Notes: generated by a model not told the origin, from the sequence alone. 64,000 bases of DNA from Durusdinium trenchii (GCA_963970005.1 CAXAMN010021396.1:391833-455832); one strand, 5' to 3'; positions 1-11,287 are shown, counted from the stretch's first letter. Numbers and translations are program-made.

Positions 1-1790
1 AGGTGCTCTTTGACTCTTGGAGCTGAGACTTGTGGCTTCTTGATGCTTTTTGGTTTCTTGAAGTCCAAGGGGGGGCCTGAGGGGGGTAGGTTCCACCCAA
101 GTGAGGAATTAGAAACCTTGGTTTTCAATAAAGATCCAGTTTGGAACCCTACCCTTGCAGCTTCTTCTGCACCGGACCAGTCCAGTCTATGGCGTAGCCA
201 GACCACTCTGTGTAGCCCGTTTCAATCCACCTGAACACCTGTCGAACCCGAAGAGTTTGGTTTTCCTGGGTGGGGCATTTGCAGGTGATTTGCTTCTAAG
301 AACTGACCGTGCTCACGACTGGGTTATCTACGAACTCTCGATGCAAACAGGCCAGGTTTGCAAACAGGCCAGGTATTTAATTGCACAATATTGCACACAT
401 CATGTTTTTTTCTGCACTCACTCCTAGCAAGCAAGTTGCAGTTCTGTCAGGATCAGACAGCTGCTGTACCCTGATGCTTTCCTCTGCGCTTTTCCCGGGA
501 GTTTTCCCCTTTGCCCAAAACCACTGGACTCCCGAGCTTGGCTGCTCGACTCCTTCCGTTTTGGTGCGATCAAGGGTGACGCCACAAGTTTCGCGTTTGT
601 ATACATATATAAATAGATTTAGTATAATATATACATATATACAGTTAAAATTACTATGTTTAAGAATTGTTTAAGATGATTTAGTTCTTAACATCTAATA
701 TCGCACCAGGTTTGCGCTGCTGGACCCTGGTGGTCAAACCACTGCTGGTCGCCCTTTTTCCATTGCCAGGCAGTGAGTCTTCTTCTCTGAACAAGTCTCC
801 GAAGGGGTCGTGCGTCACGCGGGTTTGGTCCGAAGGGCGGCACCGCGCCCGGTCACGTCGTCTGCACCTGAGGAGCACTTGAAGGGCAACTCCCCCGATC
901 AAATCGGGGGCGACACCTTTGGCTGGGACACTCGCTTTGGCGACCGGGGCGGCTCGGGTTTCGCGCGACCGGCAGTCCGGGCGAGGTGCCTTGTGGAGGG
1001 TAGAGGTGATCCAGGTAGTGGAGCTACTCCACTTGGCGGGTCTAACATGGGTCCTTACCTCTAGCCGCCTAGCCCTTGCTGGAACGTGCTAAGATCGATG
1101 GTGCACCTTGGACCTCCCCAGCCGGCCCACACCGGGGCCCGCGGTTTTGGGGCTGCGACATGGACTGCTAGGCGATGTTCCACTGCAAATTGAGTTGGAG
1201 AGAGCATAGCTTCAGAATGTTTGTAAACACCACTCCCCTGCAGAGGTAAATATACTAGGAACTCCAAAGCCACTGGGTTGTAGTAGAGGAAAATGGTCTT
1301 CCACCGGTCAATTCTCATTTTCCATGTTAGTTTGTGGGGGTAGAACTAAGATCATATTAGTGACTAGTAAGATAGGGCCAGCAGTGTTGGATTCCCGGTC
1401 ACTTACAGGCCCCATCCGCATCCCTCAGCCGTCCATCTGTATCGACCAGTTGGTTCAGGTCAGTATGCCAATTTGGCGGGTGATGTGAGCTCTCTGAAGA
1501 TTGTCTTCACCCCAGACCCACAGAAGGCGCGGAACTTGCCCGTTGCTCTATCCATGTCGACTGGCGTCGAGGTTCCTGGTGTGAACTACTCCCATGCAAG
1601 GATGAAACACTCCTTGGCTCAGGAGTTACGACAATCTCTCAACATCTCTCAACCTCTCTCGGGTGTATTGTGGTGCATTCTGGGGATAGATGAGGACAGG
1701 GGTGCCCATTCTACATTCACTTCTTTGGTTTGAAGACCCCAACCGTTGGAACTGTACACAGCAATCCTCGTGCAGAGTCTCGGGCATGTG
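1..1790. other. No convincing gene; short repeats
   Basis: I see no convincing gene in this stretch; the open frames are short and their composition is not protein-like. It holds a 17-bp unit repeated twice at 342-375 (TGCAAACAGGCCAGGTT), an AT-rich alternating stretch at about 598-650, and a short perfect hairpin at 892-910 (arms CCCCCGAT/ATCGGGGG around a 3-base loop). Around 1620-1665 there is a degenerate CTCTCAACATCTCTCAAC repeat. Confidence 0.5.
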
Positions 1791-1793
1791 CTC

Positions 1794-1877
1794 ATGTCCA
1801 CTCCCGCGCCCCTTCCCACCGCGCGTCCCAGCGGTTCGCAGGGTGATGTGGCGAAGAAGATCTTCGATTGGTGCTGA
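1794..1877 (+). CDS. Possible short first exon, plus strand
   Basis: An ATG opens a 27-codon frame (MSTPAPLPTARPSG start, then SQGDVAKKIFDWC) ending at TGA 1875-1877. The frame is Pro/Ala/Ser-rich at first and then more ordinary. The stop directly follows the sequence GATTGGTGCTGA, where a GT or GC donor is possible, so this could be the first coding exon of a plus-strand gene whose next exon I cannot place. A competing minus-strand frame (1626-2021) is also open. I do not recognise the product, and the call rests on composition alone. Confidence 0.25.
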   Translation: MSTPAPLPTARPSGSQGDVAKKIFDWC

Positions 1878-2479
1878 CCTCAGTACACTCCAAACACTCC
1901 AAGCAAAGTTTGAAGCGAGGCTCAATTTGTGCGACACCCAGTGGAGTCGAGTGGAAGGACTGGACTCCCACCGCATTGTTGGGAGTCCCAGTGGTTTTAA
2001 GGACTCAAACAACTCAAACATATGTCATGCAATGCATTGGGATGGGTTTAGTGCCCTCCAAGAGCTATCAAGGGCTCCTATATTTGACACTCGGCCATGT
2101 CAGATCTGCGGATCCTTGCGAGATTGCATCCTTCGACCGGGATTCACAGATGAGAACGGATTCAACTATTGGATAAATATAAACCAACAAGGCCCAGGGC
2201 TTCCAACAGGCAATATGCTGAGGGAAGAAGAGTCCTTGTTTTAGACAACCCCTGTCACCTGAGGCTCAACAGCCCTGAGGGCAAGAAAGCAAACATCCCA
2301 GCAGACAAGGCCTTTGGGCGGGGCACCAACTCGCTCCTCCATCGAGTTTGACACCAGAAAGCCTGTGTTACTCCAACTAGCTCCTTCAGGCCAGCTTGGA
2401 AAGCCTTTTTTTAGAGCGTTGGTAGTCCTGAGTGTTTGTCAACAGCTGCAAAGGTTCCTGTGGCAACTCATTAATACTC

Positions 2480-2570
2480 AGTATATATAATATATATATA
2501 ATATATATATAATACACAATATATATAATATATAATATAGTATATAATATAAATATATATATATATGTGT
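2480..2570. repeat. AT-rich microsatellite
   Basis: TATATAATATATATATAATA-type dinucleotide-rich tract; similar shorter tracts lie at 3720-3768, 12996-13070, 26231-26262, 54522-54545, 59070-59145 and 61340-61405. Confidence 0.9.
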
Positions 2571-3028
2571 TTTTCAGAACATAACGTGGGGTCAAGTCCA
2601 AAGACCCCCTCGTGTGTAGGATCCATTCTTGACCTTTGCTGGAGCAAGAATACATGCGCAGAGCGCAACGAACTCGCTTGGCTAGATACATCCCACTGAA
2701 CTTCTATGGTTTCCTCCGAAAGAGATGGCTGTGAGTCAAAGGCAGGATACCCCCGGGACACGACCTACGAGGTCAAGCTCTGGTCGACTCCCGGTTGACG
2801 ACCCCAGATTTCGTCCTTGGGATTTCTCCATATTTCTCCTCATCAACCGATGTCCGTCATCCTGAAGTCATTTGGAATTTCCCAGAATTGCTTTTCCTGT
2901 AAGTTCCATGCAGTTCCAAAAAGACCACCCATTGTCTGGCTTTGGCAAAGAAGATCAAATTGCCGATGACCGCGGCACCCGCGCCAGCGCGACGCAACGC
3001 CTAAACGCCTGCCCTTCGCCTTCGCGAG

Positions 3029-3274
3029 GTGTGGCTCTTCGACGACCACCGGGGCAATGCGGGGGAGATGGCCAAGTACGGCTTCAATGGCAGGGAGGCG
3101 CGAGTGAACAGATGGCGCGCATATCGGGCGTCGTCACAAATCAGCGCGCGGGGGCAGTATTTGGAGAGAGTCGTGGGGGGTCGAAAGATCGAAACGGCAG
3201 AAGAGTTGGGAAAAGAAGCAGTTTGGTTCCTGAGCTGCTATCCACTTAGTTGGAAATGTGGTACGTACCGGTAA
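3029..3274 (+). CDS. Coding exon, product unknown (plus strand)
   Basis: An open plus-strand segment of about 80 codons with very protein-like composition, reading VWLFDDHRGNAGEMAKYGF and later EELGKEAVWFLSCYPLSW. It is probably internal to a gene: it follows CTTCGCGAG, a plausible AG|G acceptor, and no start codon is required. The plus strand is visibly G-rich here, as expected for the sense strand in this window. I do not recognise the family; the Arg-rich middle (NRWRAYRASSQISARGQYLE) is predicted to be helical and basic. It is the best evidence that transcription left of the AT-rich island runs rightward. Confidence 0.5.
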   Translation: MWLFDDHRGNAGEMAKYGFNGREARVNRWRAYRASSQISARGQYLERVVGGRKIETAEELGKEAVWFLSCYPLSWKCGTYR

Positions 3275-3879
3275 AAGATGTAAAAGAGGGCCTCAGCAAT
3301 GCAAGTTTCGTGTCTTGAGCAGGTAGGTCGAGTTAGTCAGACTCGGGGTAGCTTCGTTCGGTGCAGTTGGACAATCATGCCGCACTTTTTGTGGCAAAAT
3401 GACACACGGTCTCACAGCAGATCTTTGATTCCAAGGTTTCCACACACACAATCTCACACACCTACCTGGACATTCTTTCGGGGTGTGTCTGGAGGTCCCT
3501 GATCGTGGTGGGTTGTGGGCTGGGGCGAAACCAGCCAGGTGACCCCGACATACCACCGCTTAACCGGACGTGGTGCGCCACACGTCGTGTGGCCTGGCCG
3601 ACCCGTGACCAGGTCTCTTGCAAGACCCGTGACCAGAGCATCGGCGATGGGCTCGTGGGTCTCTGTGGCGCGGAATTGTTGGGGAGCCCAATGGGGTGTG
3701 GATCAATATGTTATATTTTTGCACACACACAGATATATGTATACATATGTACACTGTATATATATAGGGGGGCTGCCAGGCAACGACCTCCTGGAAAAGA
3801 AATAGACCAGAGCCAGGGGCGATCGGGGGGAGCAGGCGGTGGTTCAAACATTATAAGAAGGTGTTCAACAGTTGATTCA

Positions 3880-3945
3880 GTGAGGCCATCGCTAGCAGGG
3901 TTGGAGGTCATCGCTATACTAGGGTGGAGGCCATCGCTTGATTCG
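3880..3945. repeat. Minisatellite, GGAGGCCATCGC family
   Basis: Three imperfect units (GAGGCCATCGCTAGCAGGG, GGAGGTCATCGCTATACTAG and GGAGGCCATCGCTTGATTCG). It is the same family as the arrays at 40744-40822 and 50955-51235. Confidence 0.65.
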
Positions 3946-4206
3946 TGGAGGTGGGTGCGTCATGGTACGCTGAGTTCTGTGTTGCATTGTAATACCAGCT
4001 GTTGCCCAGTTGCTCGTCTCGCCGCGCTGGACATTTGTTTCGACCCTGACCGGTGGGTGTTAGATTTCTATTGTCTCGAGGAGTACGGGGAATTTTTGTG
4101 GTTGTGTTGGCTCACTGGAGCGATTCGGAGTCGGAGTATCCATATTCCCCATTAAACAGGGAGCCAAGGAGGTACAGGGAGCTACCCAACCGCTTGCTAG
4201 ACTCTA

Positions 4207-4228
4207 ATGATACCTTTAAAGGTATCAT
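4207..4228. repeat. 22-bp perfect palindrome
   Basis: The sequence ATGATACCTTTAAAGGTATCAT, read here in halves as ATGATACCTTT and AAAGGTATCAT, is a perfect dyad with no spacer. It lies in a non-coding part of the plus-strand array. It could be a chance palindrome, the remnant of a fold-back element or a protein-binding site. Confidence 0.7.
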
Positions 4229-4476
4229 GCTGGTTTGCTGCATGGCTCTCAAACTACTTGGTTCAGCAAGCATCTCCCCTGCAAGATGGAGCATGATGAA
4301 GCCCAACCCAAGCAAGCAACCGATTAACCGGGAAATCCAGGCAGTCAAACATCGAATGCCACAATCACACCTACAGTTCGAACAATCCTACCCCACCTGA
4401 GAGAAGGAAAGCCACGGTATTTTGATGTATGTCATTGGTTTCTGGCGACGGATTTCTTCCAGGTTGCAGCGAATGA

Positions 4477-4785
4477 ATGCTTGGTATTCTGGGTCGTGCT
4501 TTTATGTGCATGTCATCACAGGTGGATCCGGGAGTAGTGATTCGGAGATTCCTTTTGGATCGGAGAGCATGGACAGTCCGAAGAACATCTTTAGTTTCGT
4601 TGGATTTTCTGAAGCAGCTCCCAGTCGATGTGCTTTGCCGGGTTCAGGATGCTAGTGGCCCAAACCAAACCGCTGGAGCTTGCTGTGTCGAAGTGGCGAA
4701 CCTTTTGCAGGTCGGAGATCGTGCCTTCACTTGGAGTCTCCACATGTGCGTGATGGCAGATCAAATGATTTGTTTTCAAGCTTAG
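4477..4785 (+). CDS. Possible exon, product unknown (plus strand)
   Basis: The plus-strand frame is open for about 100 codons and has protein-like composition from about 4520 on (VVIRRFLLDRRAWTVRR, then DFLKQLPVDVLCRVQDA). It ends at a TAG after CFQA. A minus-strand frame over 4591-4779 (ending IDWELLQKIQRN) is also protein-like, so the strand is not settled. I favour plus because the neighbouring 4811-5056 frame and the 3.03 kb exon are plus. No family recognised. Confidence 0.3.
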   Translation: MLGILGRAFMCMSSQVDPGVVIRRFLLDRRAWTVRRTSLVSLDFLKQLPVDVLCRVQDASGPNQTAGACCVEVANLLQVGDRAFTWSLHMCVMADQMICFQA

Positions 4786-4810
4786 TGGTTGCTGGCCATT
4801 CCTAGCAGCT

Positions 4811-5056
4811 GTGGAGCACGGTAAACCCGTCCTCCTGTCTTCGCTTCACGATGAAAGCAATACTAGGTTTGACAAGGATTGCCGGTTGAGCTGGAAGAGA
4901 GAATCCAGTGAAAACTCCCTTGGAAGTTGGAATTTCGCATGTCAACTGATCAGTTGTAAAGCCATTCCATCAACCGATCTACATCTGAAGAATGCTGGTG
5001 AGCGGCATTTGGTCGAAAGGGTAGAGGGTGGACTGTCAAAAGACCAAGATAGATAA
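4811..5056 (+). CDS. Possible terminal exon, product unknown (plus strand)
   Basis: Open plus frame with a charged, protein-like tail (DKDCRLSWKRESSENSLGSW, then HLKNAGERHLVERVEGG) that ends at TAA 5054-5056. No clear coding segment follows before the AT-rich island, so it may be the last exon of the rightward gene array. The product is not recognised. Confidence 0.35.
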   Translation: MEHGKPVLLSSLHDESNTRFDKDCRLSWKRESSENSLGSWNFACQLISCKAIPSTDLHLKNAGERHLVERVEGGLSKDQDR

Positions 5057-5509
5057 AACAAATACCACAGTCAGCACTCCACCTGGTCCGTTTTCTTTGC
5101 GTAACCTGTTCATTTTTGTTCACACTACATGATTTATCCAAGATGTATGCTTCATTTGATGTGTTCATCATTGTTCATGTATAACGGTGGTCATTACATA
5201 TCACCTCTAATTACGCAGAACACTCCGATCGGATGGTATTTTCCAAAGCTGGACTGGCCTTTTTGCGACCGTTTGCTTGGCAATGACCAATCCCCTCTCG
5301 GGAGCCCTCTGAAAGAGCCCTGACTGGGTCGAAAAGGGTCAAAACCGACCAAACCGAGCACGATGAAGGGGCTCACCGAGCCAACTAACTCATCACGATC
5401 ACCGTGTTGACACGTAGTTTGCAAAACCAAAAGCGACATTGCGGACCGGACCTGTATCAACAGCATTTGAGAGCTTCGTAAGTATTGAGCTTCCCAAATG
5501 CGTGCGGCA

Positions 5510-8500
5510 TAGATTCATATTACATCTCCGGTTCGTCAGATTATTTACTTATTGGGGATGCTTGAGGTTTTGACCTAAACAATCTTAGATCCAAATGCGA
5601 TGTTTCATTCCATGAAATACACAAACGAAATAATGACATCAAATAATATATCGATTCACCATGATAATAAATATAGATTATTTTGATTATGAGAGGTCGA
5701 TATAAATGATTTAGGATTAAAATATATTGTAATTCGATGAATTTTTCTTAAATATCGATAATTTATATATAAATATATGTATTGATTTTGAATTAAAGAT
5801 TGATATCTATGTTTTTATAATAGGATAATTAATAAGTAGAGAATAGGAAAAAGAATAAATAAATTAAAATAATAAACAAAAAAGAAAAATAATACCTAAT
5901 AAGAAGAAGAAGAAGAAGAAAATAGGACAAATAAGCATCTAATAGGATATAGAAATCGACGAATATTCTTTCGCTAGCAACGCGTTAGAAGATGGTCTAT
6001 TTCTTGATTATTTGTCTATGTAATATTTAAATTTTTTGAATTAATTTTTGTTTCTTTTTTATGTTTAGCAGCAATATTGGCATGGTTTGAATGTGCTTGG
6101 AATTTAAAGGAGATTTGGAAGCGGGCCCCCATGGAATTGTCATTTTGGAAATCAACCATATATTTATATTATTTTTCTTTATAATTATTATATCGATGAT
6201 AATTAAAATAGAATTAAATATCTTAAATTTATTTTAGATTATATATATTTTAATATATCTAGAATGAATATAATAATATTATAAGAATTTAATTATATAT
6301 AATATTGAAAATATATATTAGGATGTTTTTTTTTCTAAAAAATAAATATATAAAATAATGATATATTAAATAATTGGATGTATATATAATTTATATTTAT
6401 ATACGAAAATAAATATTACAATAATATATTTATATAGATAATTAAGAAATGAAATTAAATATAAAATTGAAATATTAATATTTATAAATAAATAGAATAG
6501 AATTTTATATAAATTATAATAGATATGAATTTAATATATATATAATTTGATTTTATTTATTTATTAAAATATATATTAAATAAAATAAATATTGGAAAAA
6601 TGATTAATAGATTTTTTAAAATTGCCTATTTATTATATTTTAGATATAAATATATATATTTATTAATATAATATTTATTTTCGAATTTAAATATAGATGT
6701 TAAATTATATATTTATTAATTCTCGATTCTAATAAATATTGATAATTTTTGATTATATATTGTTTATGGTAATGGATATTATTTGATTTGATTTAAATAT
6801 ATTATAATTTAATATATATTATTAAATTCAAAAAAAAAATTAATATTAAAAAGAAATAATAATTTATATTAAATCGTAATAAATTTTATCGGAATTGATT
6901 TATTAATATATAAAATTATTCTATATAATTGATTAATTTTGAATTTATAATATATATTATTATATATTTTTTAAATATATATTTTAAATTATATATTTTC
7001 AATTCATAATGAATATTGTCGAATCCAATGATAAATATTAAATTATATTAATAATGATTTTTTTAAAAAAATATATATATGGGGGTCTTATATTATTATT
7101 AATATTAATATTAATAAATTTTTATAAATTTCAAGAATTTGATTTTATAATATATATAAATCAAATATATGGGATTTTTAAATGATCCTATGGAATTTAA
7201 TTATATTTATATATATATATATCATTAATTTGTTTTATTAAGGGCAATTTGGCTATTCGAATCGCAAATTCTTCGAACACGGCTGAAAATATGAATTGTC
7301 TCAATAATTTGGTTATTGTACCCTACTCGCACTATCCTTGCCAATCTTTAAATAACTTCAATATCTGGGATAAGATCGAACCGCGGCCCGCTTAAACAAA
7401 GAAAAAAAGGTTCGATCCAAATTCAATTGGTTAAATTAGTTCTCCTAACATTAGGTCAATTTGGCGAGTTTAGTCATTAAGCTCCCATCTTCGACCCAAT
7501 CCGAACGTGGCCTAATAATCGGTCCTCTTCCTCTGTCTATGGCCGCTTGCTGAAATGCGAGCTACAGACCTCTATGAGATCTGCAAAAGATTAATCGTCT
7601 GCACTCATACGTTCCATCTTGTATGCGCAATGCAGTGCACCAATGGAATCAATTTTGGATTATTACATATTCCAATTCAAAAAATATTATTTGCAGGTAA
7701 TGAAGTTGCAACCACCAGAGTCATGGAACATCAGATATTCGATTCTAATCAATTGCTACTCCTCTGAGATCTAAATCCAAGAAGCACCAGTGCGCAAATT
7801 CCCCGAAATCAAAATTGCGGTGCATCCTAAAGGCCGACTTACGGAATATCGGGAATATGAAGGTTTTGTATCATCGAAAACGGACCTCAAGCCAAAATGG
7901 GATATAAATATATAGAAATCATCATTGAATGGGGTCTTTGTCCTCGTGAATCAAATCTTCCGTCAAGTCCCGAGACCACCGGGATGCATCCATTAGAATT
8001 CGGAAATTGCTCAAGCAATATGCACAAGCAAATCTTCCGGCTAATATGTTTCGTTTCAATCCCGATTAATATCAAGAATCTATTATGGCATAAAATATAT
8101 ATTAAAAAAACCGATTTGGCAGCCGATTCTTCGACTTCAATAATATCCTAAATATTAACAATTAAATCAAGCCTCGAAAATAATTTAAAAAAAAATATTC
8201 GATCCTAAAATATATTTTCATAAAAACAAAAATGAACGAGGTTTTCATCATCACCGATATAATAAAGAAAAATTCTAACCGAAAAATCGATCCCATTATA
8301 ATTATTATTTAATAAAACATGCCACGTTCATAAAAGCGGATATTCCTACATTCACGATCATAAATATTATAGCCTTTATAATCTTTACCAATATTAAATA
8401 TGTTAATAAACCGGCATTAAATATATTAATAATAAATTATTTTTAAATAATATTTTTTAAATATAAAAATAAATATTTATAAATTTAATATCGACAAAAA

Positions 8501-8960
8501 TGCCTAAATTATTAAATTAAATATCCAAAATAAAAATCCAAATATCAAATATATCTTCGATTATAATATCAAATAAAATTATTATTGATTTTTTTTTCCG
8601 TAAAATCAAAATTTAAAATTACGGAATTACTTATCTATATATAATTTAAAAAAAAAATATCGAAATCATTACCGAAACCTCGTTTAAAACAATAACAATA
8701 TCGATTTCTATTAAATAATATATTTGTATTTCAAAAAATTATCAATAAATATGTTTATATTTTTATATATATATCCCAATGCAATATACTAAAGACAACA
8801 ATTTATCATTATCCCATATTCCATTATCGGGAATAGATATGTATTAATGCGATATGGATATAGTGTATTATAATAATATTATGATTTAATATCTTTTTTA
8901 AGCTATTTGTTGATTTGTCCCAATATCGGACACGTCTAGATTATCAGACATAAAGGTTTT
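5510..8960. other. Extremely AT-rich island between convergent gene arrays
   Basis: A gene-poor block of about 3.4 kb whose composition breaks sharply from the flanks. By hand count, 6181-6780 holds 42 G and 12 C (about 9% GC), and 8161-8760 holds 34 G and 73 C (about 18% GC). G therefore exceeds C on the left and C exceeds G on the right, with the switch near 7.2-7.3 kb. The centre (about 7250-8150) is less AT-rich and holds only short frames (70 and 84 codons) with unconvincing content. I find no mitochondrial cox/cob or recognisable rRNA motif. Plus-strand coding segments end at 5.06 kb and minus-strand ones begin at 9.2 kb, so this is a convergent strand-switch region. Alternatives are foreign AT-rich DNA or a centromere-like block. 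Confidence 0.8.
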
Positions 8961-9221
8961 GGATGTATACGCAACGTCTATTTAATTCTTATCAATTTTC
9001 ATGTCCCCGCCGGAGGCAACACCAGCAGCTCCAGCTCCGACAGCAAAAAGAAATGTCGACAGAAGATAGCGCCGCAGTTTTACGATGCGCGGAGCAGTCT
9101 CATAGCGGTGAATCAGGCTATCCTTCAATAGGGAGAGCGTATGGTGCAAGAATTATTGAAAGTCAGAGTAAGCATGAGTAACCCTTTGCAACACACACAC
9201 ATATATACAAAATCACGCAAA

Positions 9222-9488
9222 CTACTTAGTAGGTGACAGCAATTCTGATAATCTCCTAGCATCTTTGCGCATCTTCATCGCAGTCTTCTTCTTTACAAAG
9301 TAGCCACCGCCTCTGGTCTCAAGTAGGATGCTACCTTGCCGCAGCAGCTGGTTTACTTCCACTTGGCGAGATCCAATGCGTAGAAGCACCGCAGTGAGAA
9401 TCAACGCAGCAAAGCTCAAGCCAAAGGCTGAGGCGGCCAAGAGGTTTTGCGGCAGCCATTCACCGAGTTCATTGCTAAGAGGATACAC
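9222..9488 (-). CDS. Terminal exon of a membrane-protein-like gene
   Basis: The exon starts after a plausible acceptor (GCCTCAG|GTG at 9489-9490) and runs 88 codons to TAG at 9222. It encodes a short polar lead, then a hydrophobic stretch compatible with one membrane span (NLLAASAFGLSFAALILTAV, about residues 15-34 of the exon), then a basic tail rich in Lys/Arg (VKKKTAMKMRKDARRLSELL). The frame is also open upstream to 9512. It is the 3'-most minus-strand exon before the AT-rich island and probably belongs with exons at 9.69-9.95 and 10.01-10.25 kb. The product is unknown. Confidence 0.5.
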   Translation of the reverse strand: MYPLSNELGEWLPQNLLAASAFGLSFAALILTAVLLRIGSRQVEVNQLLRQGSILLETRGGGYFVKKKTAMKMRKDARRLSELLSPTK

Positions 9489-9544
9489 CTGAGGCACATC
9501 GGCTCGGACCAAGGGCGCTCAGTGAGGATAGCACCGAAAAAGGA

Positions 9545-9655
9545 GACGTCACAGAAGCTACGTTCGGGGCTCCTGTCGCTACGAACGGAGCAAGGACACT
9601 ACTAGGGGCTCCTGGTCTTACTACTGGGAGCAAGTTGAAGCTATTAGGAACAAGA
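9545..9655. repeat. Dispersed repeat, CTACGAACGG/CTACTAGG family
   Basis: Contains GCTACGTTCGGGGCTCCTG, GCTACGAACGGAGCAAGGAC and ACTACTAGGGGCTCCTGGTC. The same words recur at 15885-16000, 19610-19740, 32910-33010 and 63325-63415. Confidence 0.75.
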
Positions 9656-9684
9656 ATTAAACTTATAATTCTATTATATTCAAT

Positions 9685-9914
9685 TTAATTAGAATCGAAC
9701 TTCGAACTTCGTCGCCAAAAAAGCACAAAACAATTTGTGGAAGCCCTCCAGGTCGATCCTCTCCCTTTTTTCTTTGTGGCAACTTGATCCGCCTTCATGG
9801 ACAAATAGAAACATGGCAGAAAGGCCACCAGGAGCACCATCAAGATTCGTTGGAGAAACTCCTGGTCGCCTAATAGACTCCATGAGGCGAATGGATCCTG
9901 CCATCGACTGTGCG
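9685..9914 (-). CDS. Probable exon, membrane-segment encoding
   Basis: After a GGCAG|GATCC acceptor the minus frame reads FLQRILMVLLVAFLPCFYLS, a likely membrane segment, followed by a Lys-rich KKKGRG motif. A second minus frame over the same DNA (ending KLFCAFLATKFEVRF) is also open, so the frame choice is tentative. I take it as an internal exon of the same gene as 9222-9488. The exact donor is not fixed. Confidence 0.35.
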
Positions 9915-10010
9915 CTGGTGGCAAAACCATCCACATGAAGGATAGCAGTTCCAAAGGAATTGTTGTTCTTAATTCTTAATGTGTCTTTTTAAGATCCCCA
10001 AGTGAGTGGA

Positions 10011-10250
10011 TCATGGGCACCCCGTCTTCCTCCAGTGAGCACCCCGACATGGAAGTGCAAGCTTGCCGATCCTTGTGTGCAAGTCTGAGCCCAAATCCCG
10101 ATCCTCTCGCAATGCCTGAAACTCTGCCACCGGGTCTGGCACATCAACAGCACGTTGGAGAACACCCTTGGCCAGCTTCTGGCGCACAGCACTGGCTGAC
10201 GGCCTCTTGGAAGCACGTAGACGAAGAAATGACACGATGAGTGCTGCATC
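10011..10250 (-). CDS. Probable exon, product unknown
   Basis: Protein-like minus frame (DAALIVSFLRLRASKRPSAS, then RQKLAKGVLQRAVDVPDPVA and EFQALREDRDLGSDLHTRIG). It is basic and likely helical. A TTGCAG acceptor lies just upstream at about 10251. It probably belongs with the two downstream minus exons at 9.2-9.9 kb. No family recognised. Confidence 0.45.
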   Translation of the reverse strand, partial: DAALIVSFLRLRASKRPSASAVRQKLAKGVLQRAVDVPDPVAEFQALREDRDLGSDLHTRIGKLALPCRGAHWRKTGCP

Positions 10251-11077
10251 TGCAACATAGGAAGGATGGCCTCACCCCAGCTGCTCTCTTCCAACCACTG
10301 ACAAATTGAAGCCCAATTATCCAAAGCATGTCTCAAATGAGGGGAACCTCCTGATACCCACAGTCGGACAGGCAAAGGGCTTCATTCTTGCCATCTGCCA
10401 TTCAACAATTCCTAACGATCCTAACACCGGATTCCTAAGCGAATCTGGCCAAAGGAGCAGTGTCCCACCCACGGAGACACCCGTCGTCTTGCAGGATGCA
10501 CGGCCCTTGACCCGTGACCCGCGGGTCGTAGGGCGGCCATGGTCGGGTGAAACATGGGATGGCGGGCGGATCCACTGGTCAATGGTCGCTCGGGGAATCT
10601 TGGGGAAACAGGATGAAACAGGATATATGGGATGTGAATGGATGTGGAGGGGGTTCAGGATTGTCCACCAAGGGTCTTCTGTCAGCTTGTATGGATGTGA
10701 TGTGATTTTCTTGGGAGCGTACCTGTCTGGAGACGAACGGAGCCAAAGATTGATCTCTTAAAGTTCCGACTAGTTACGAACGAGCAAACATTGAAATCAA
10801 TTCGTTGAACATGTTTGTTGTCAGGTGGTTCTATTTTTCAAATTTTGTCGTCACATCTGCATGACATCATGACTCTCAGTGCTCCAGCATGAAAAGCTTC
10901 CAGATTGAAACATTCCGCAATTCAAGAAAATGAAGTGAAGCAGCAAACATGTCTGCTTCGATCAGATCTGGCAGCAGGGAAGCGAATCACGCCAAATAGT
11001 TGATAACTTAATGCAATCGAATTGAATACATTGACCATGCCATGCTCTGCATCCAATGGCCCAATCATGTGACTGGC

Positions 11078-11287
11078 TCAAGCAAAGTTCACTTCCACCG
11101 GTCTCCACTTTTCTCCGGCGGCGCGAGCTTCGTTCGCAGACCTTCGCAGACCGGACCGTGTTGGACCGTGTGGACCATCCGGGGACAGACCTTCGCAGAC
11201 CTCCTTGGCGTCCACTGGTGGTTCTGCGGCGGCATGGTGCAGGGGAGCAAAGTTCATGCGGGGACAGGTTCTTTGATCGGCACCCAA
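11078..11287 (-). CDS. Probable exon, product unknown
   Basis: The minus frame contains RMNFAPLHHAAAEPPVDAKE and further on LRRSANEARAAGEKWRPVEV. The NFAPLHHAAA piece recalls an ankyrin-repeat helix pair, but only one partial repeat is visible, so I do not assign the family. The plus strand here carries three diverged copies of a CTTCGCAGACC motif at about 11140-11200. Confidence 0.35.
   Translation of the reverse strand: MGADQRTCPRMNFAPLHHAAAEPPVDAKEVCEGLSPDGPHGPTRSGLRRSANEARAAGEKWRPVEVNFA

Noticed and set aside
892..910. 8-bp GC-rich hairpin as a terminator
   Set aside because: There is no following T-run or nearby gene end, and hairpin terminators are not expected for nuclear genes of this type.
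3505..4155. 216-codon plus frame
   Set aside because: It runs through an AT microsatellite and the GGAGGCCATCGC minisatellite, so the open length is not evidence of coding.
7555..8151. Frames of 70 and 84 codons in the centre of the AT-rich island
   Set aside because: Short, with AT-driven Ile/Leu/Asn content, no acceptor or motif, and surrounded by non-coding DNA.
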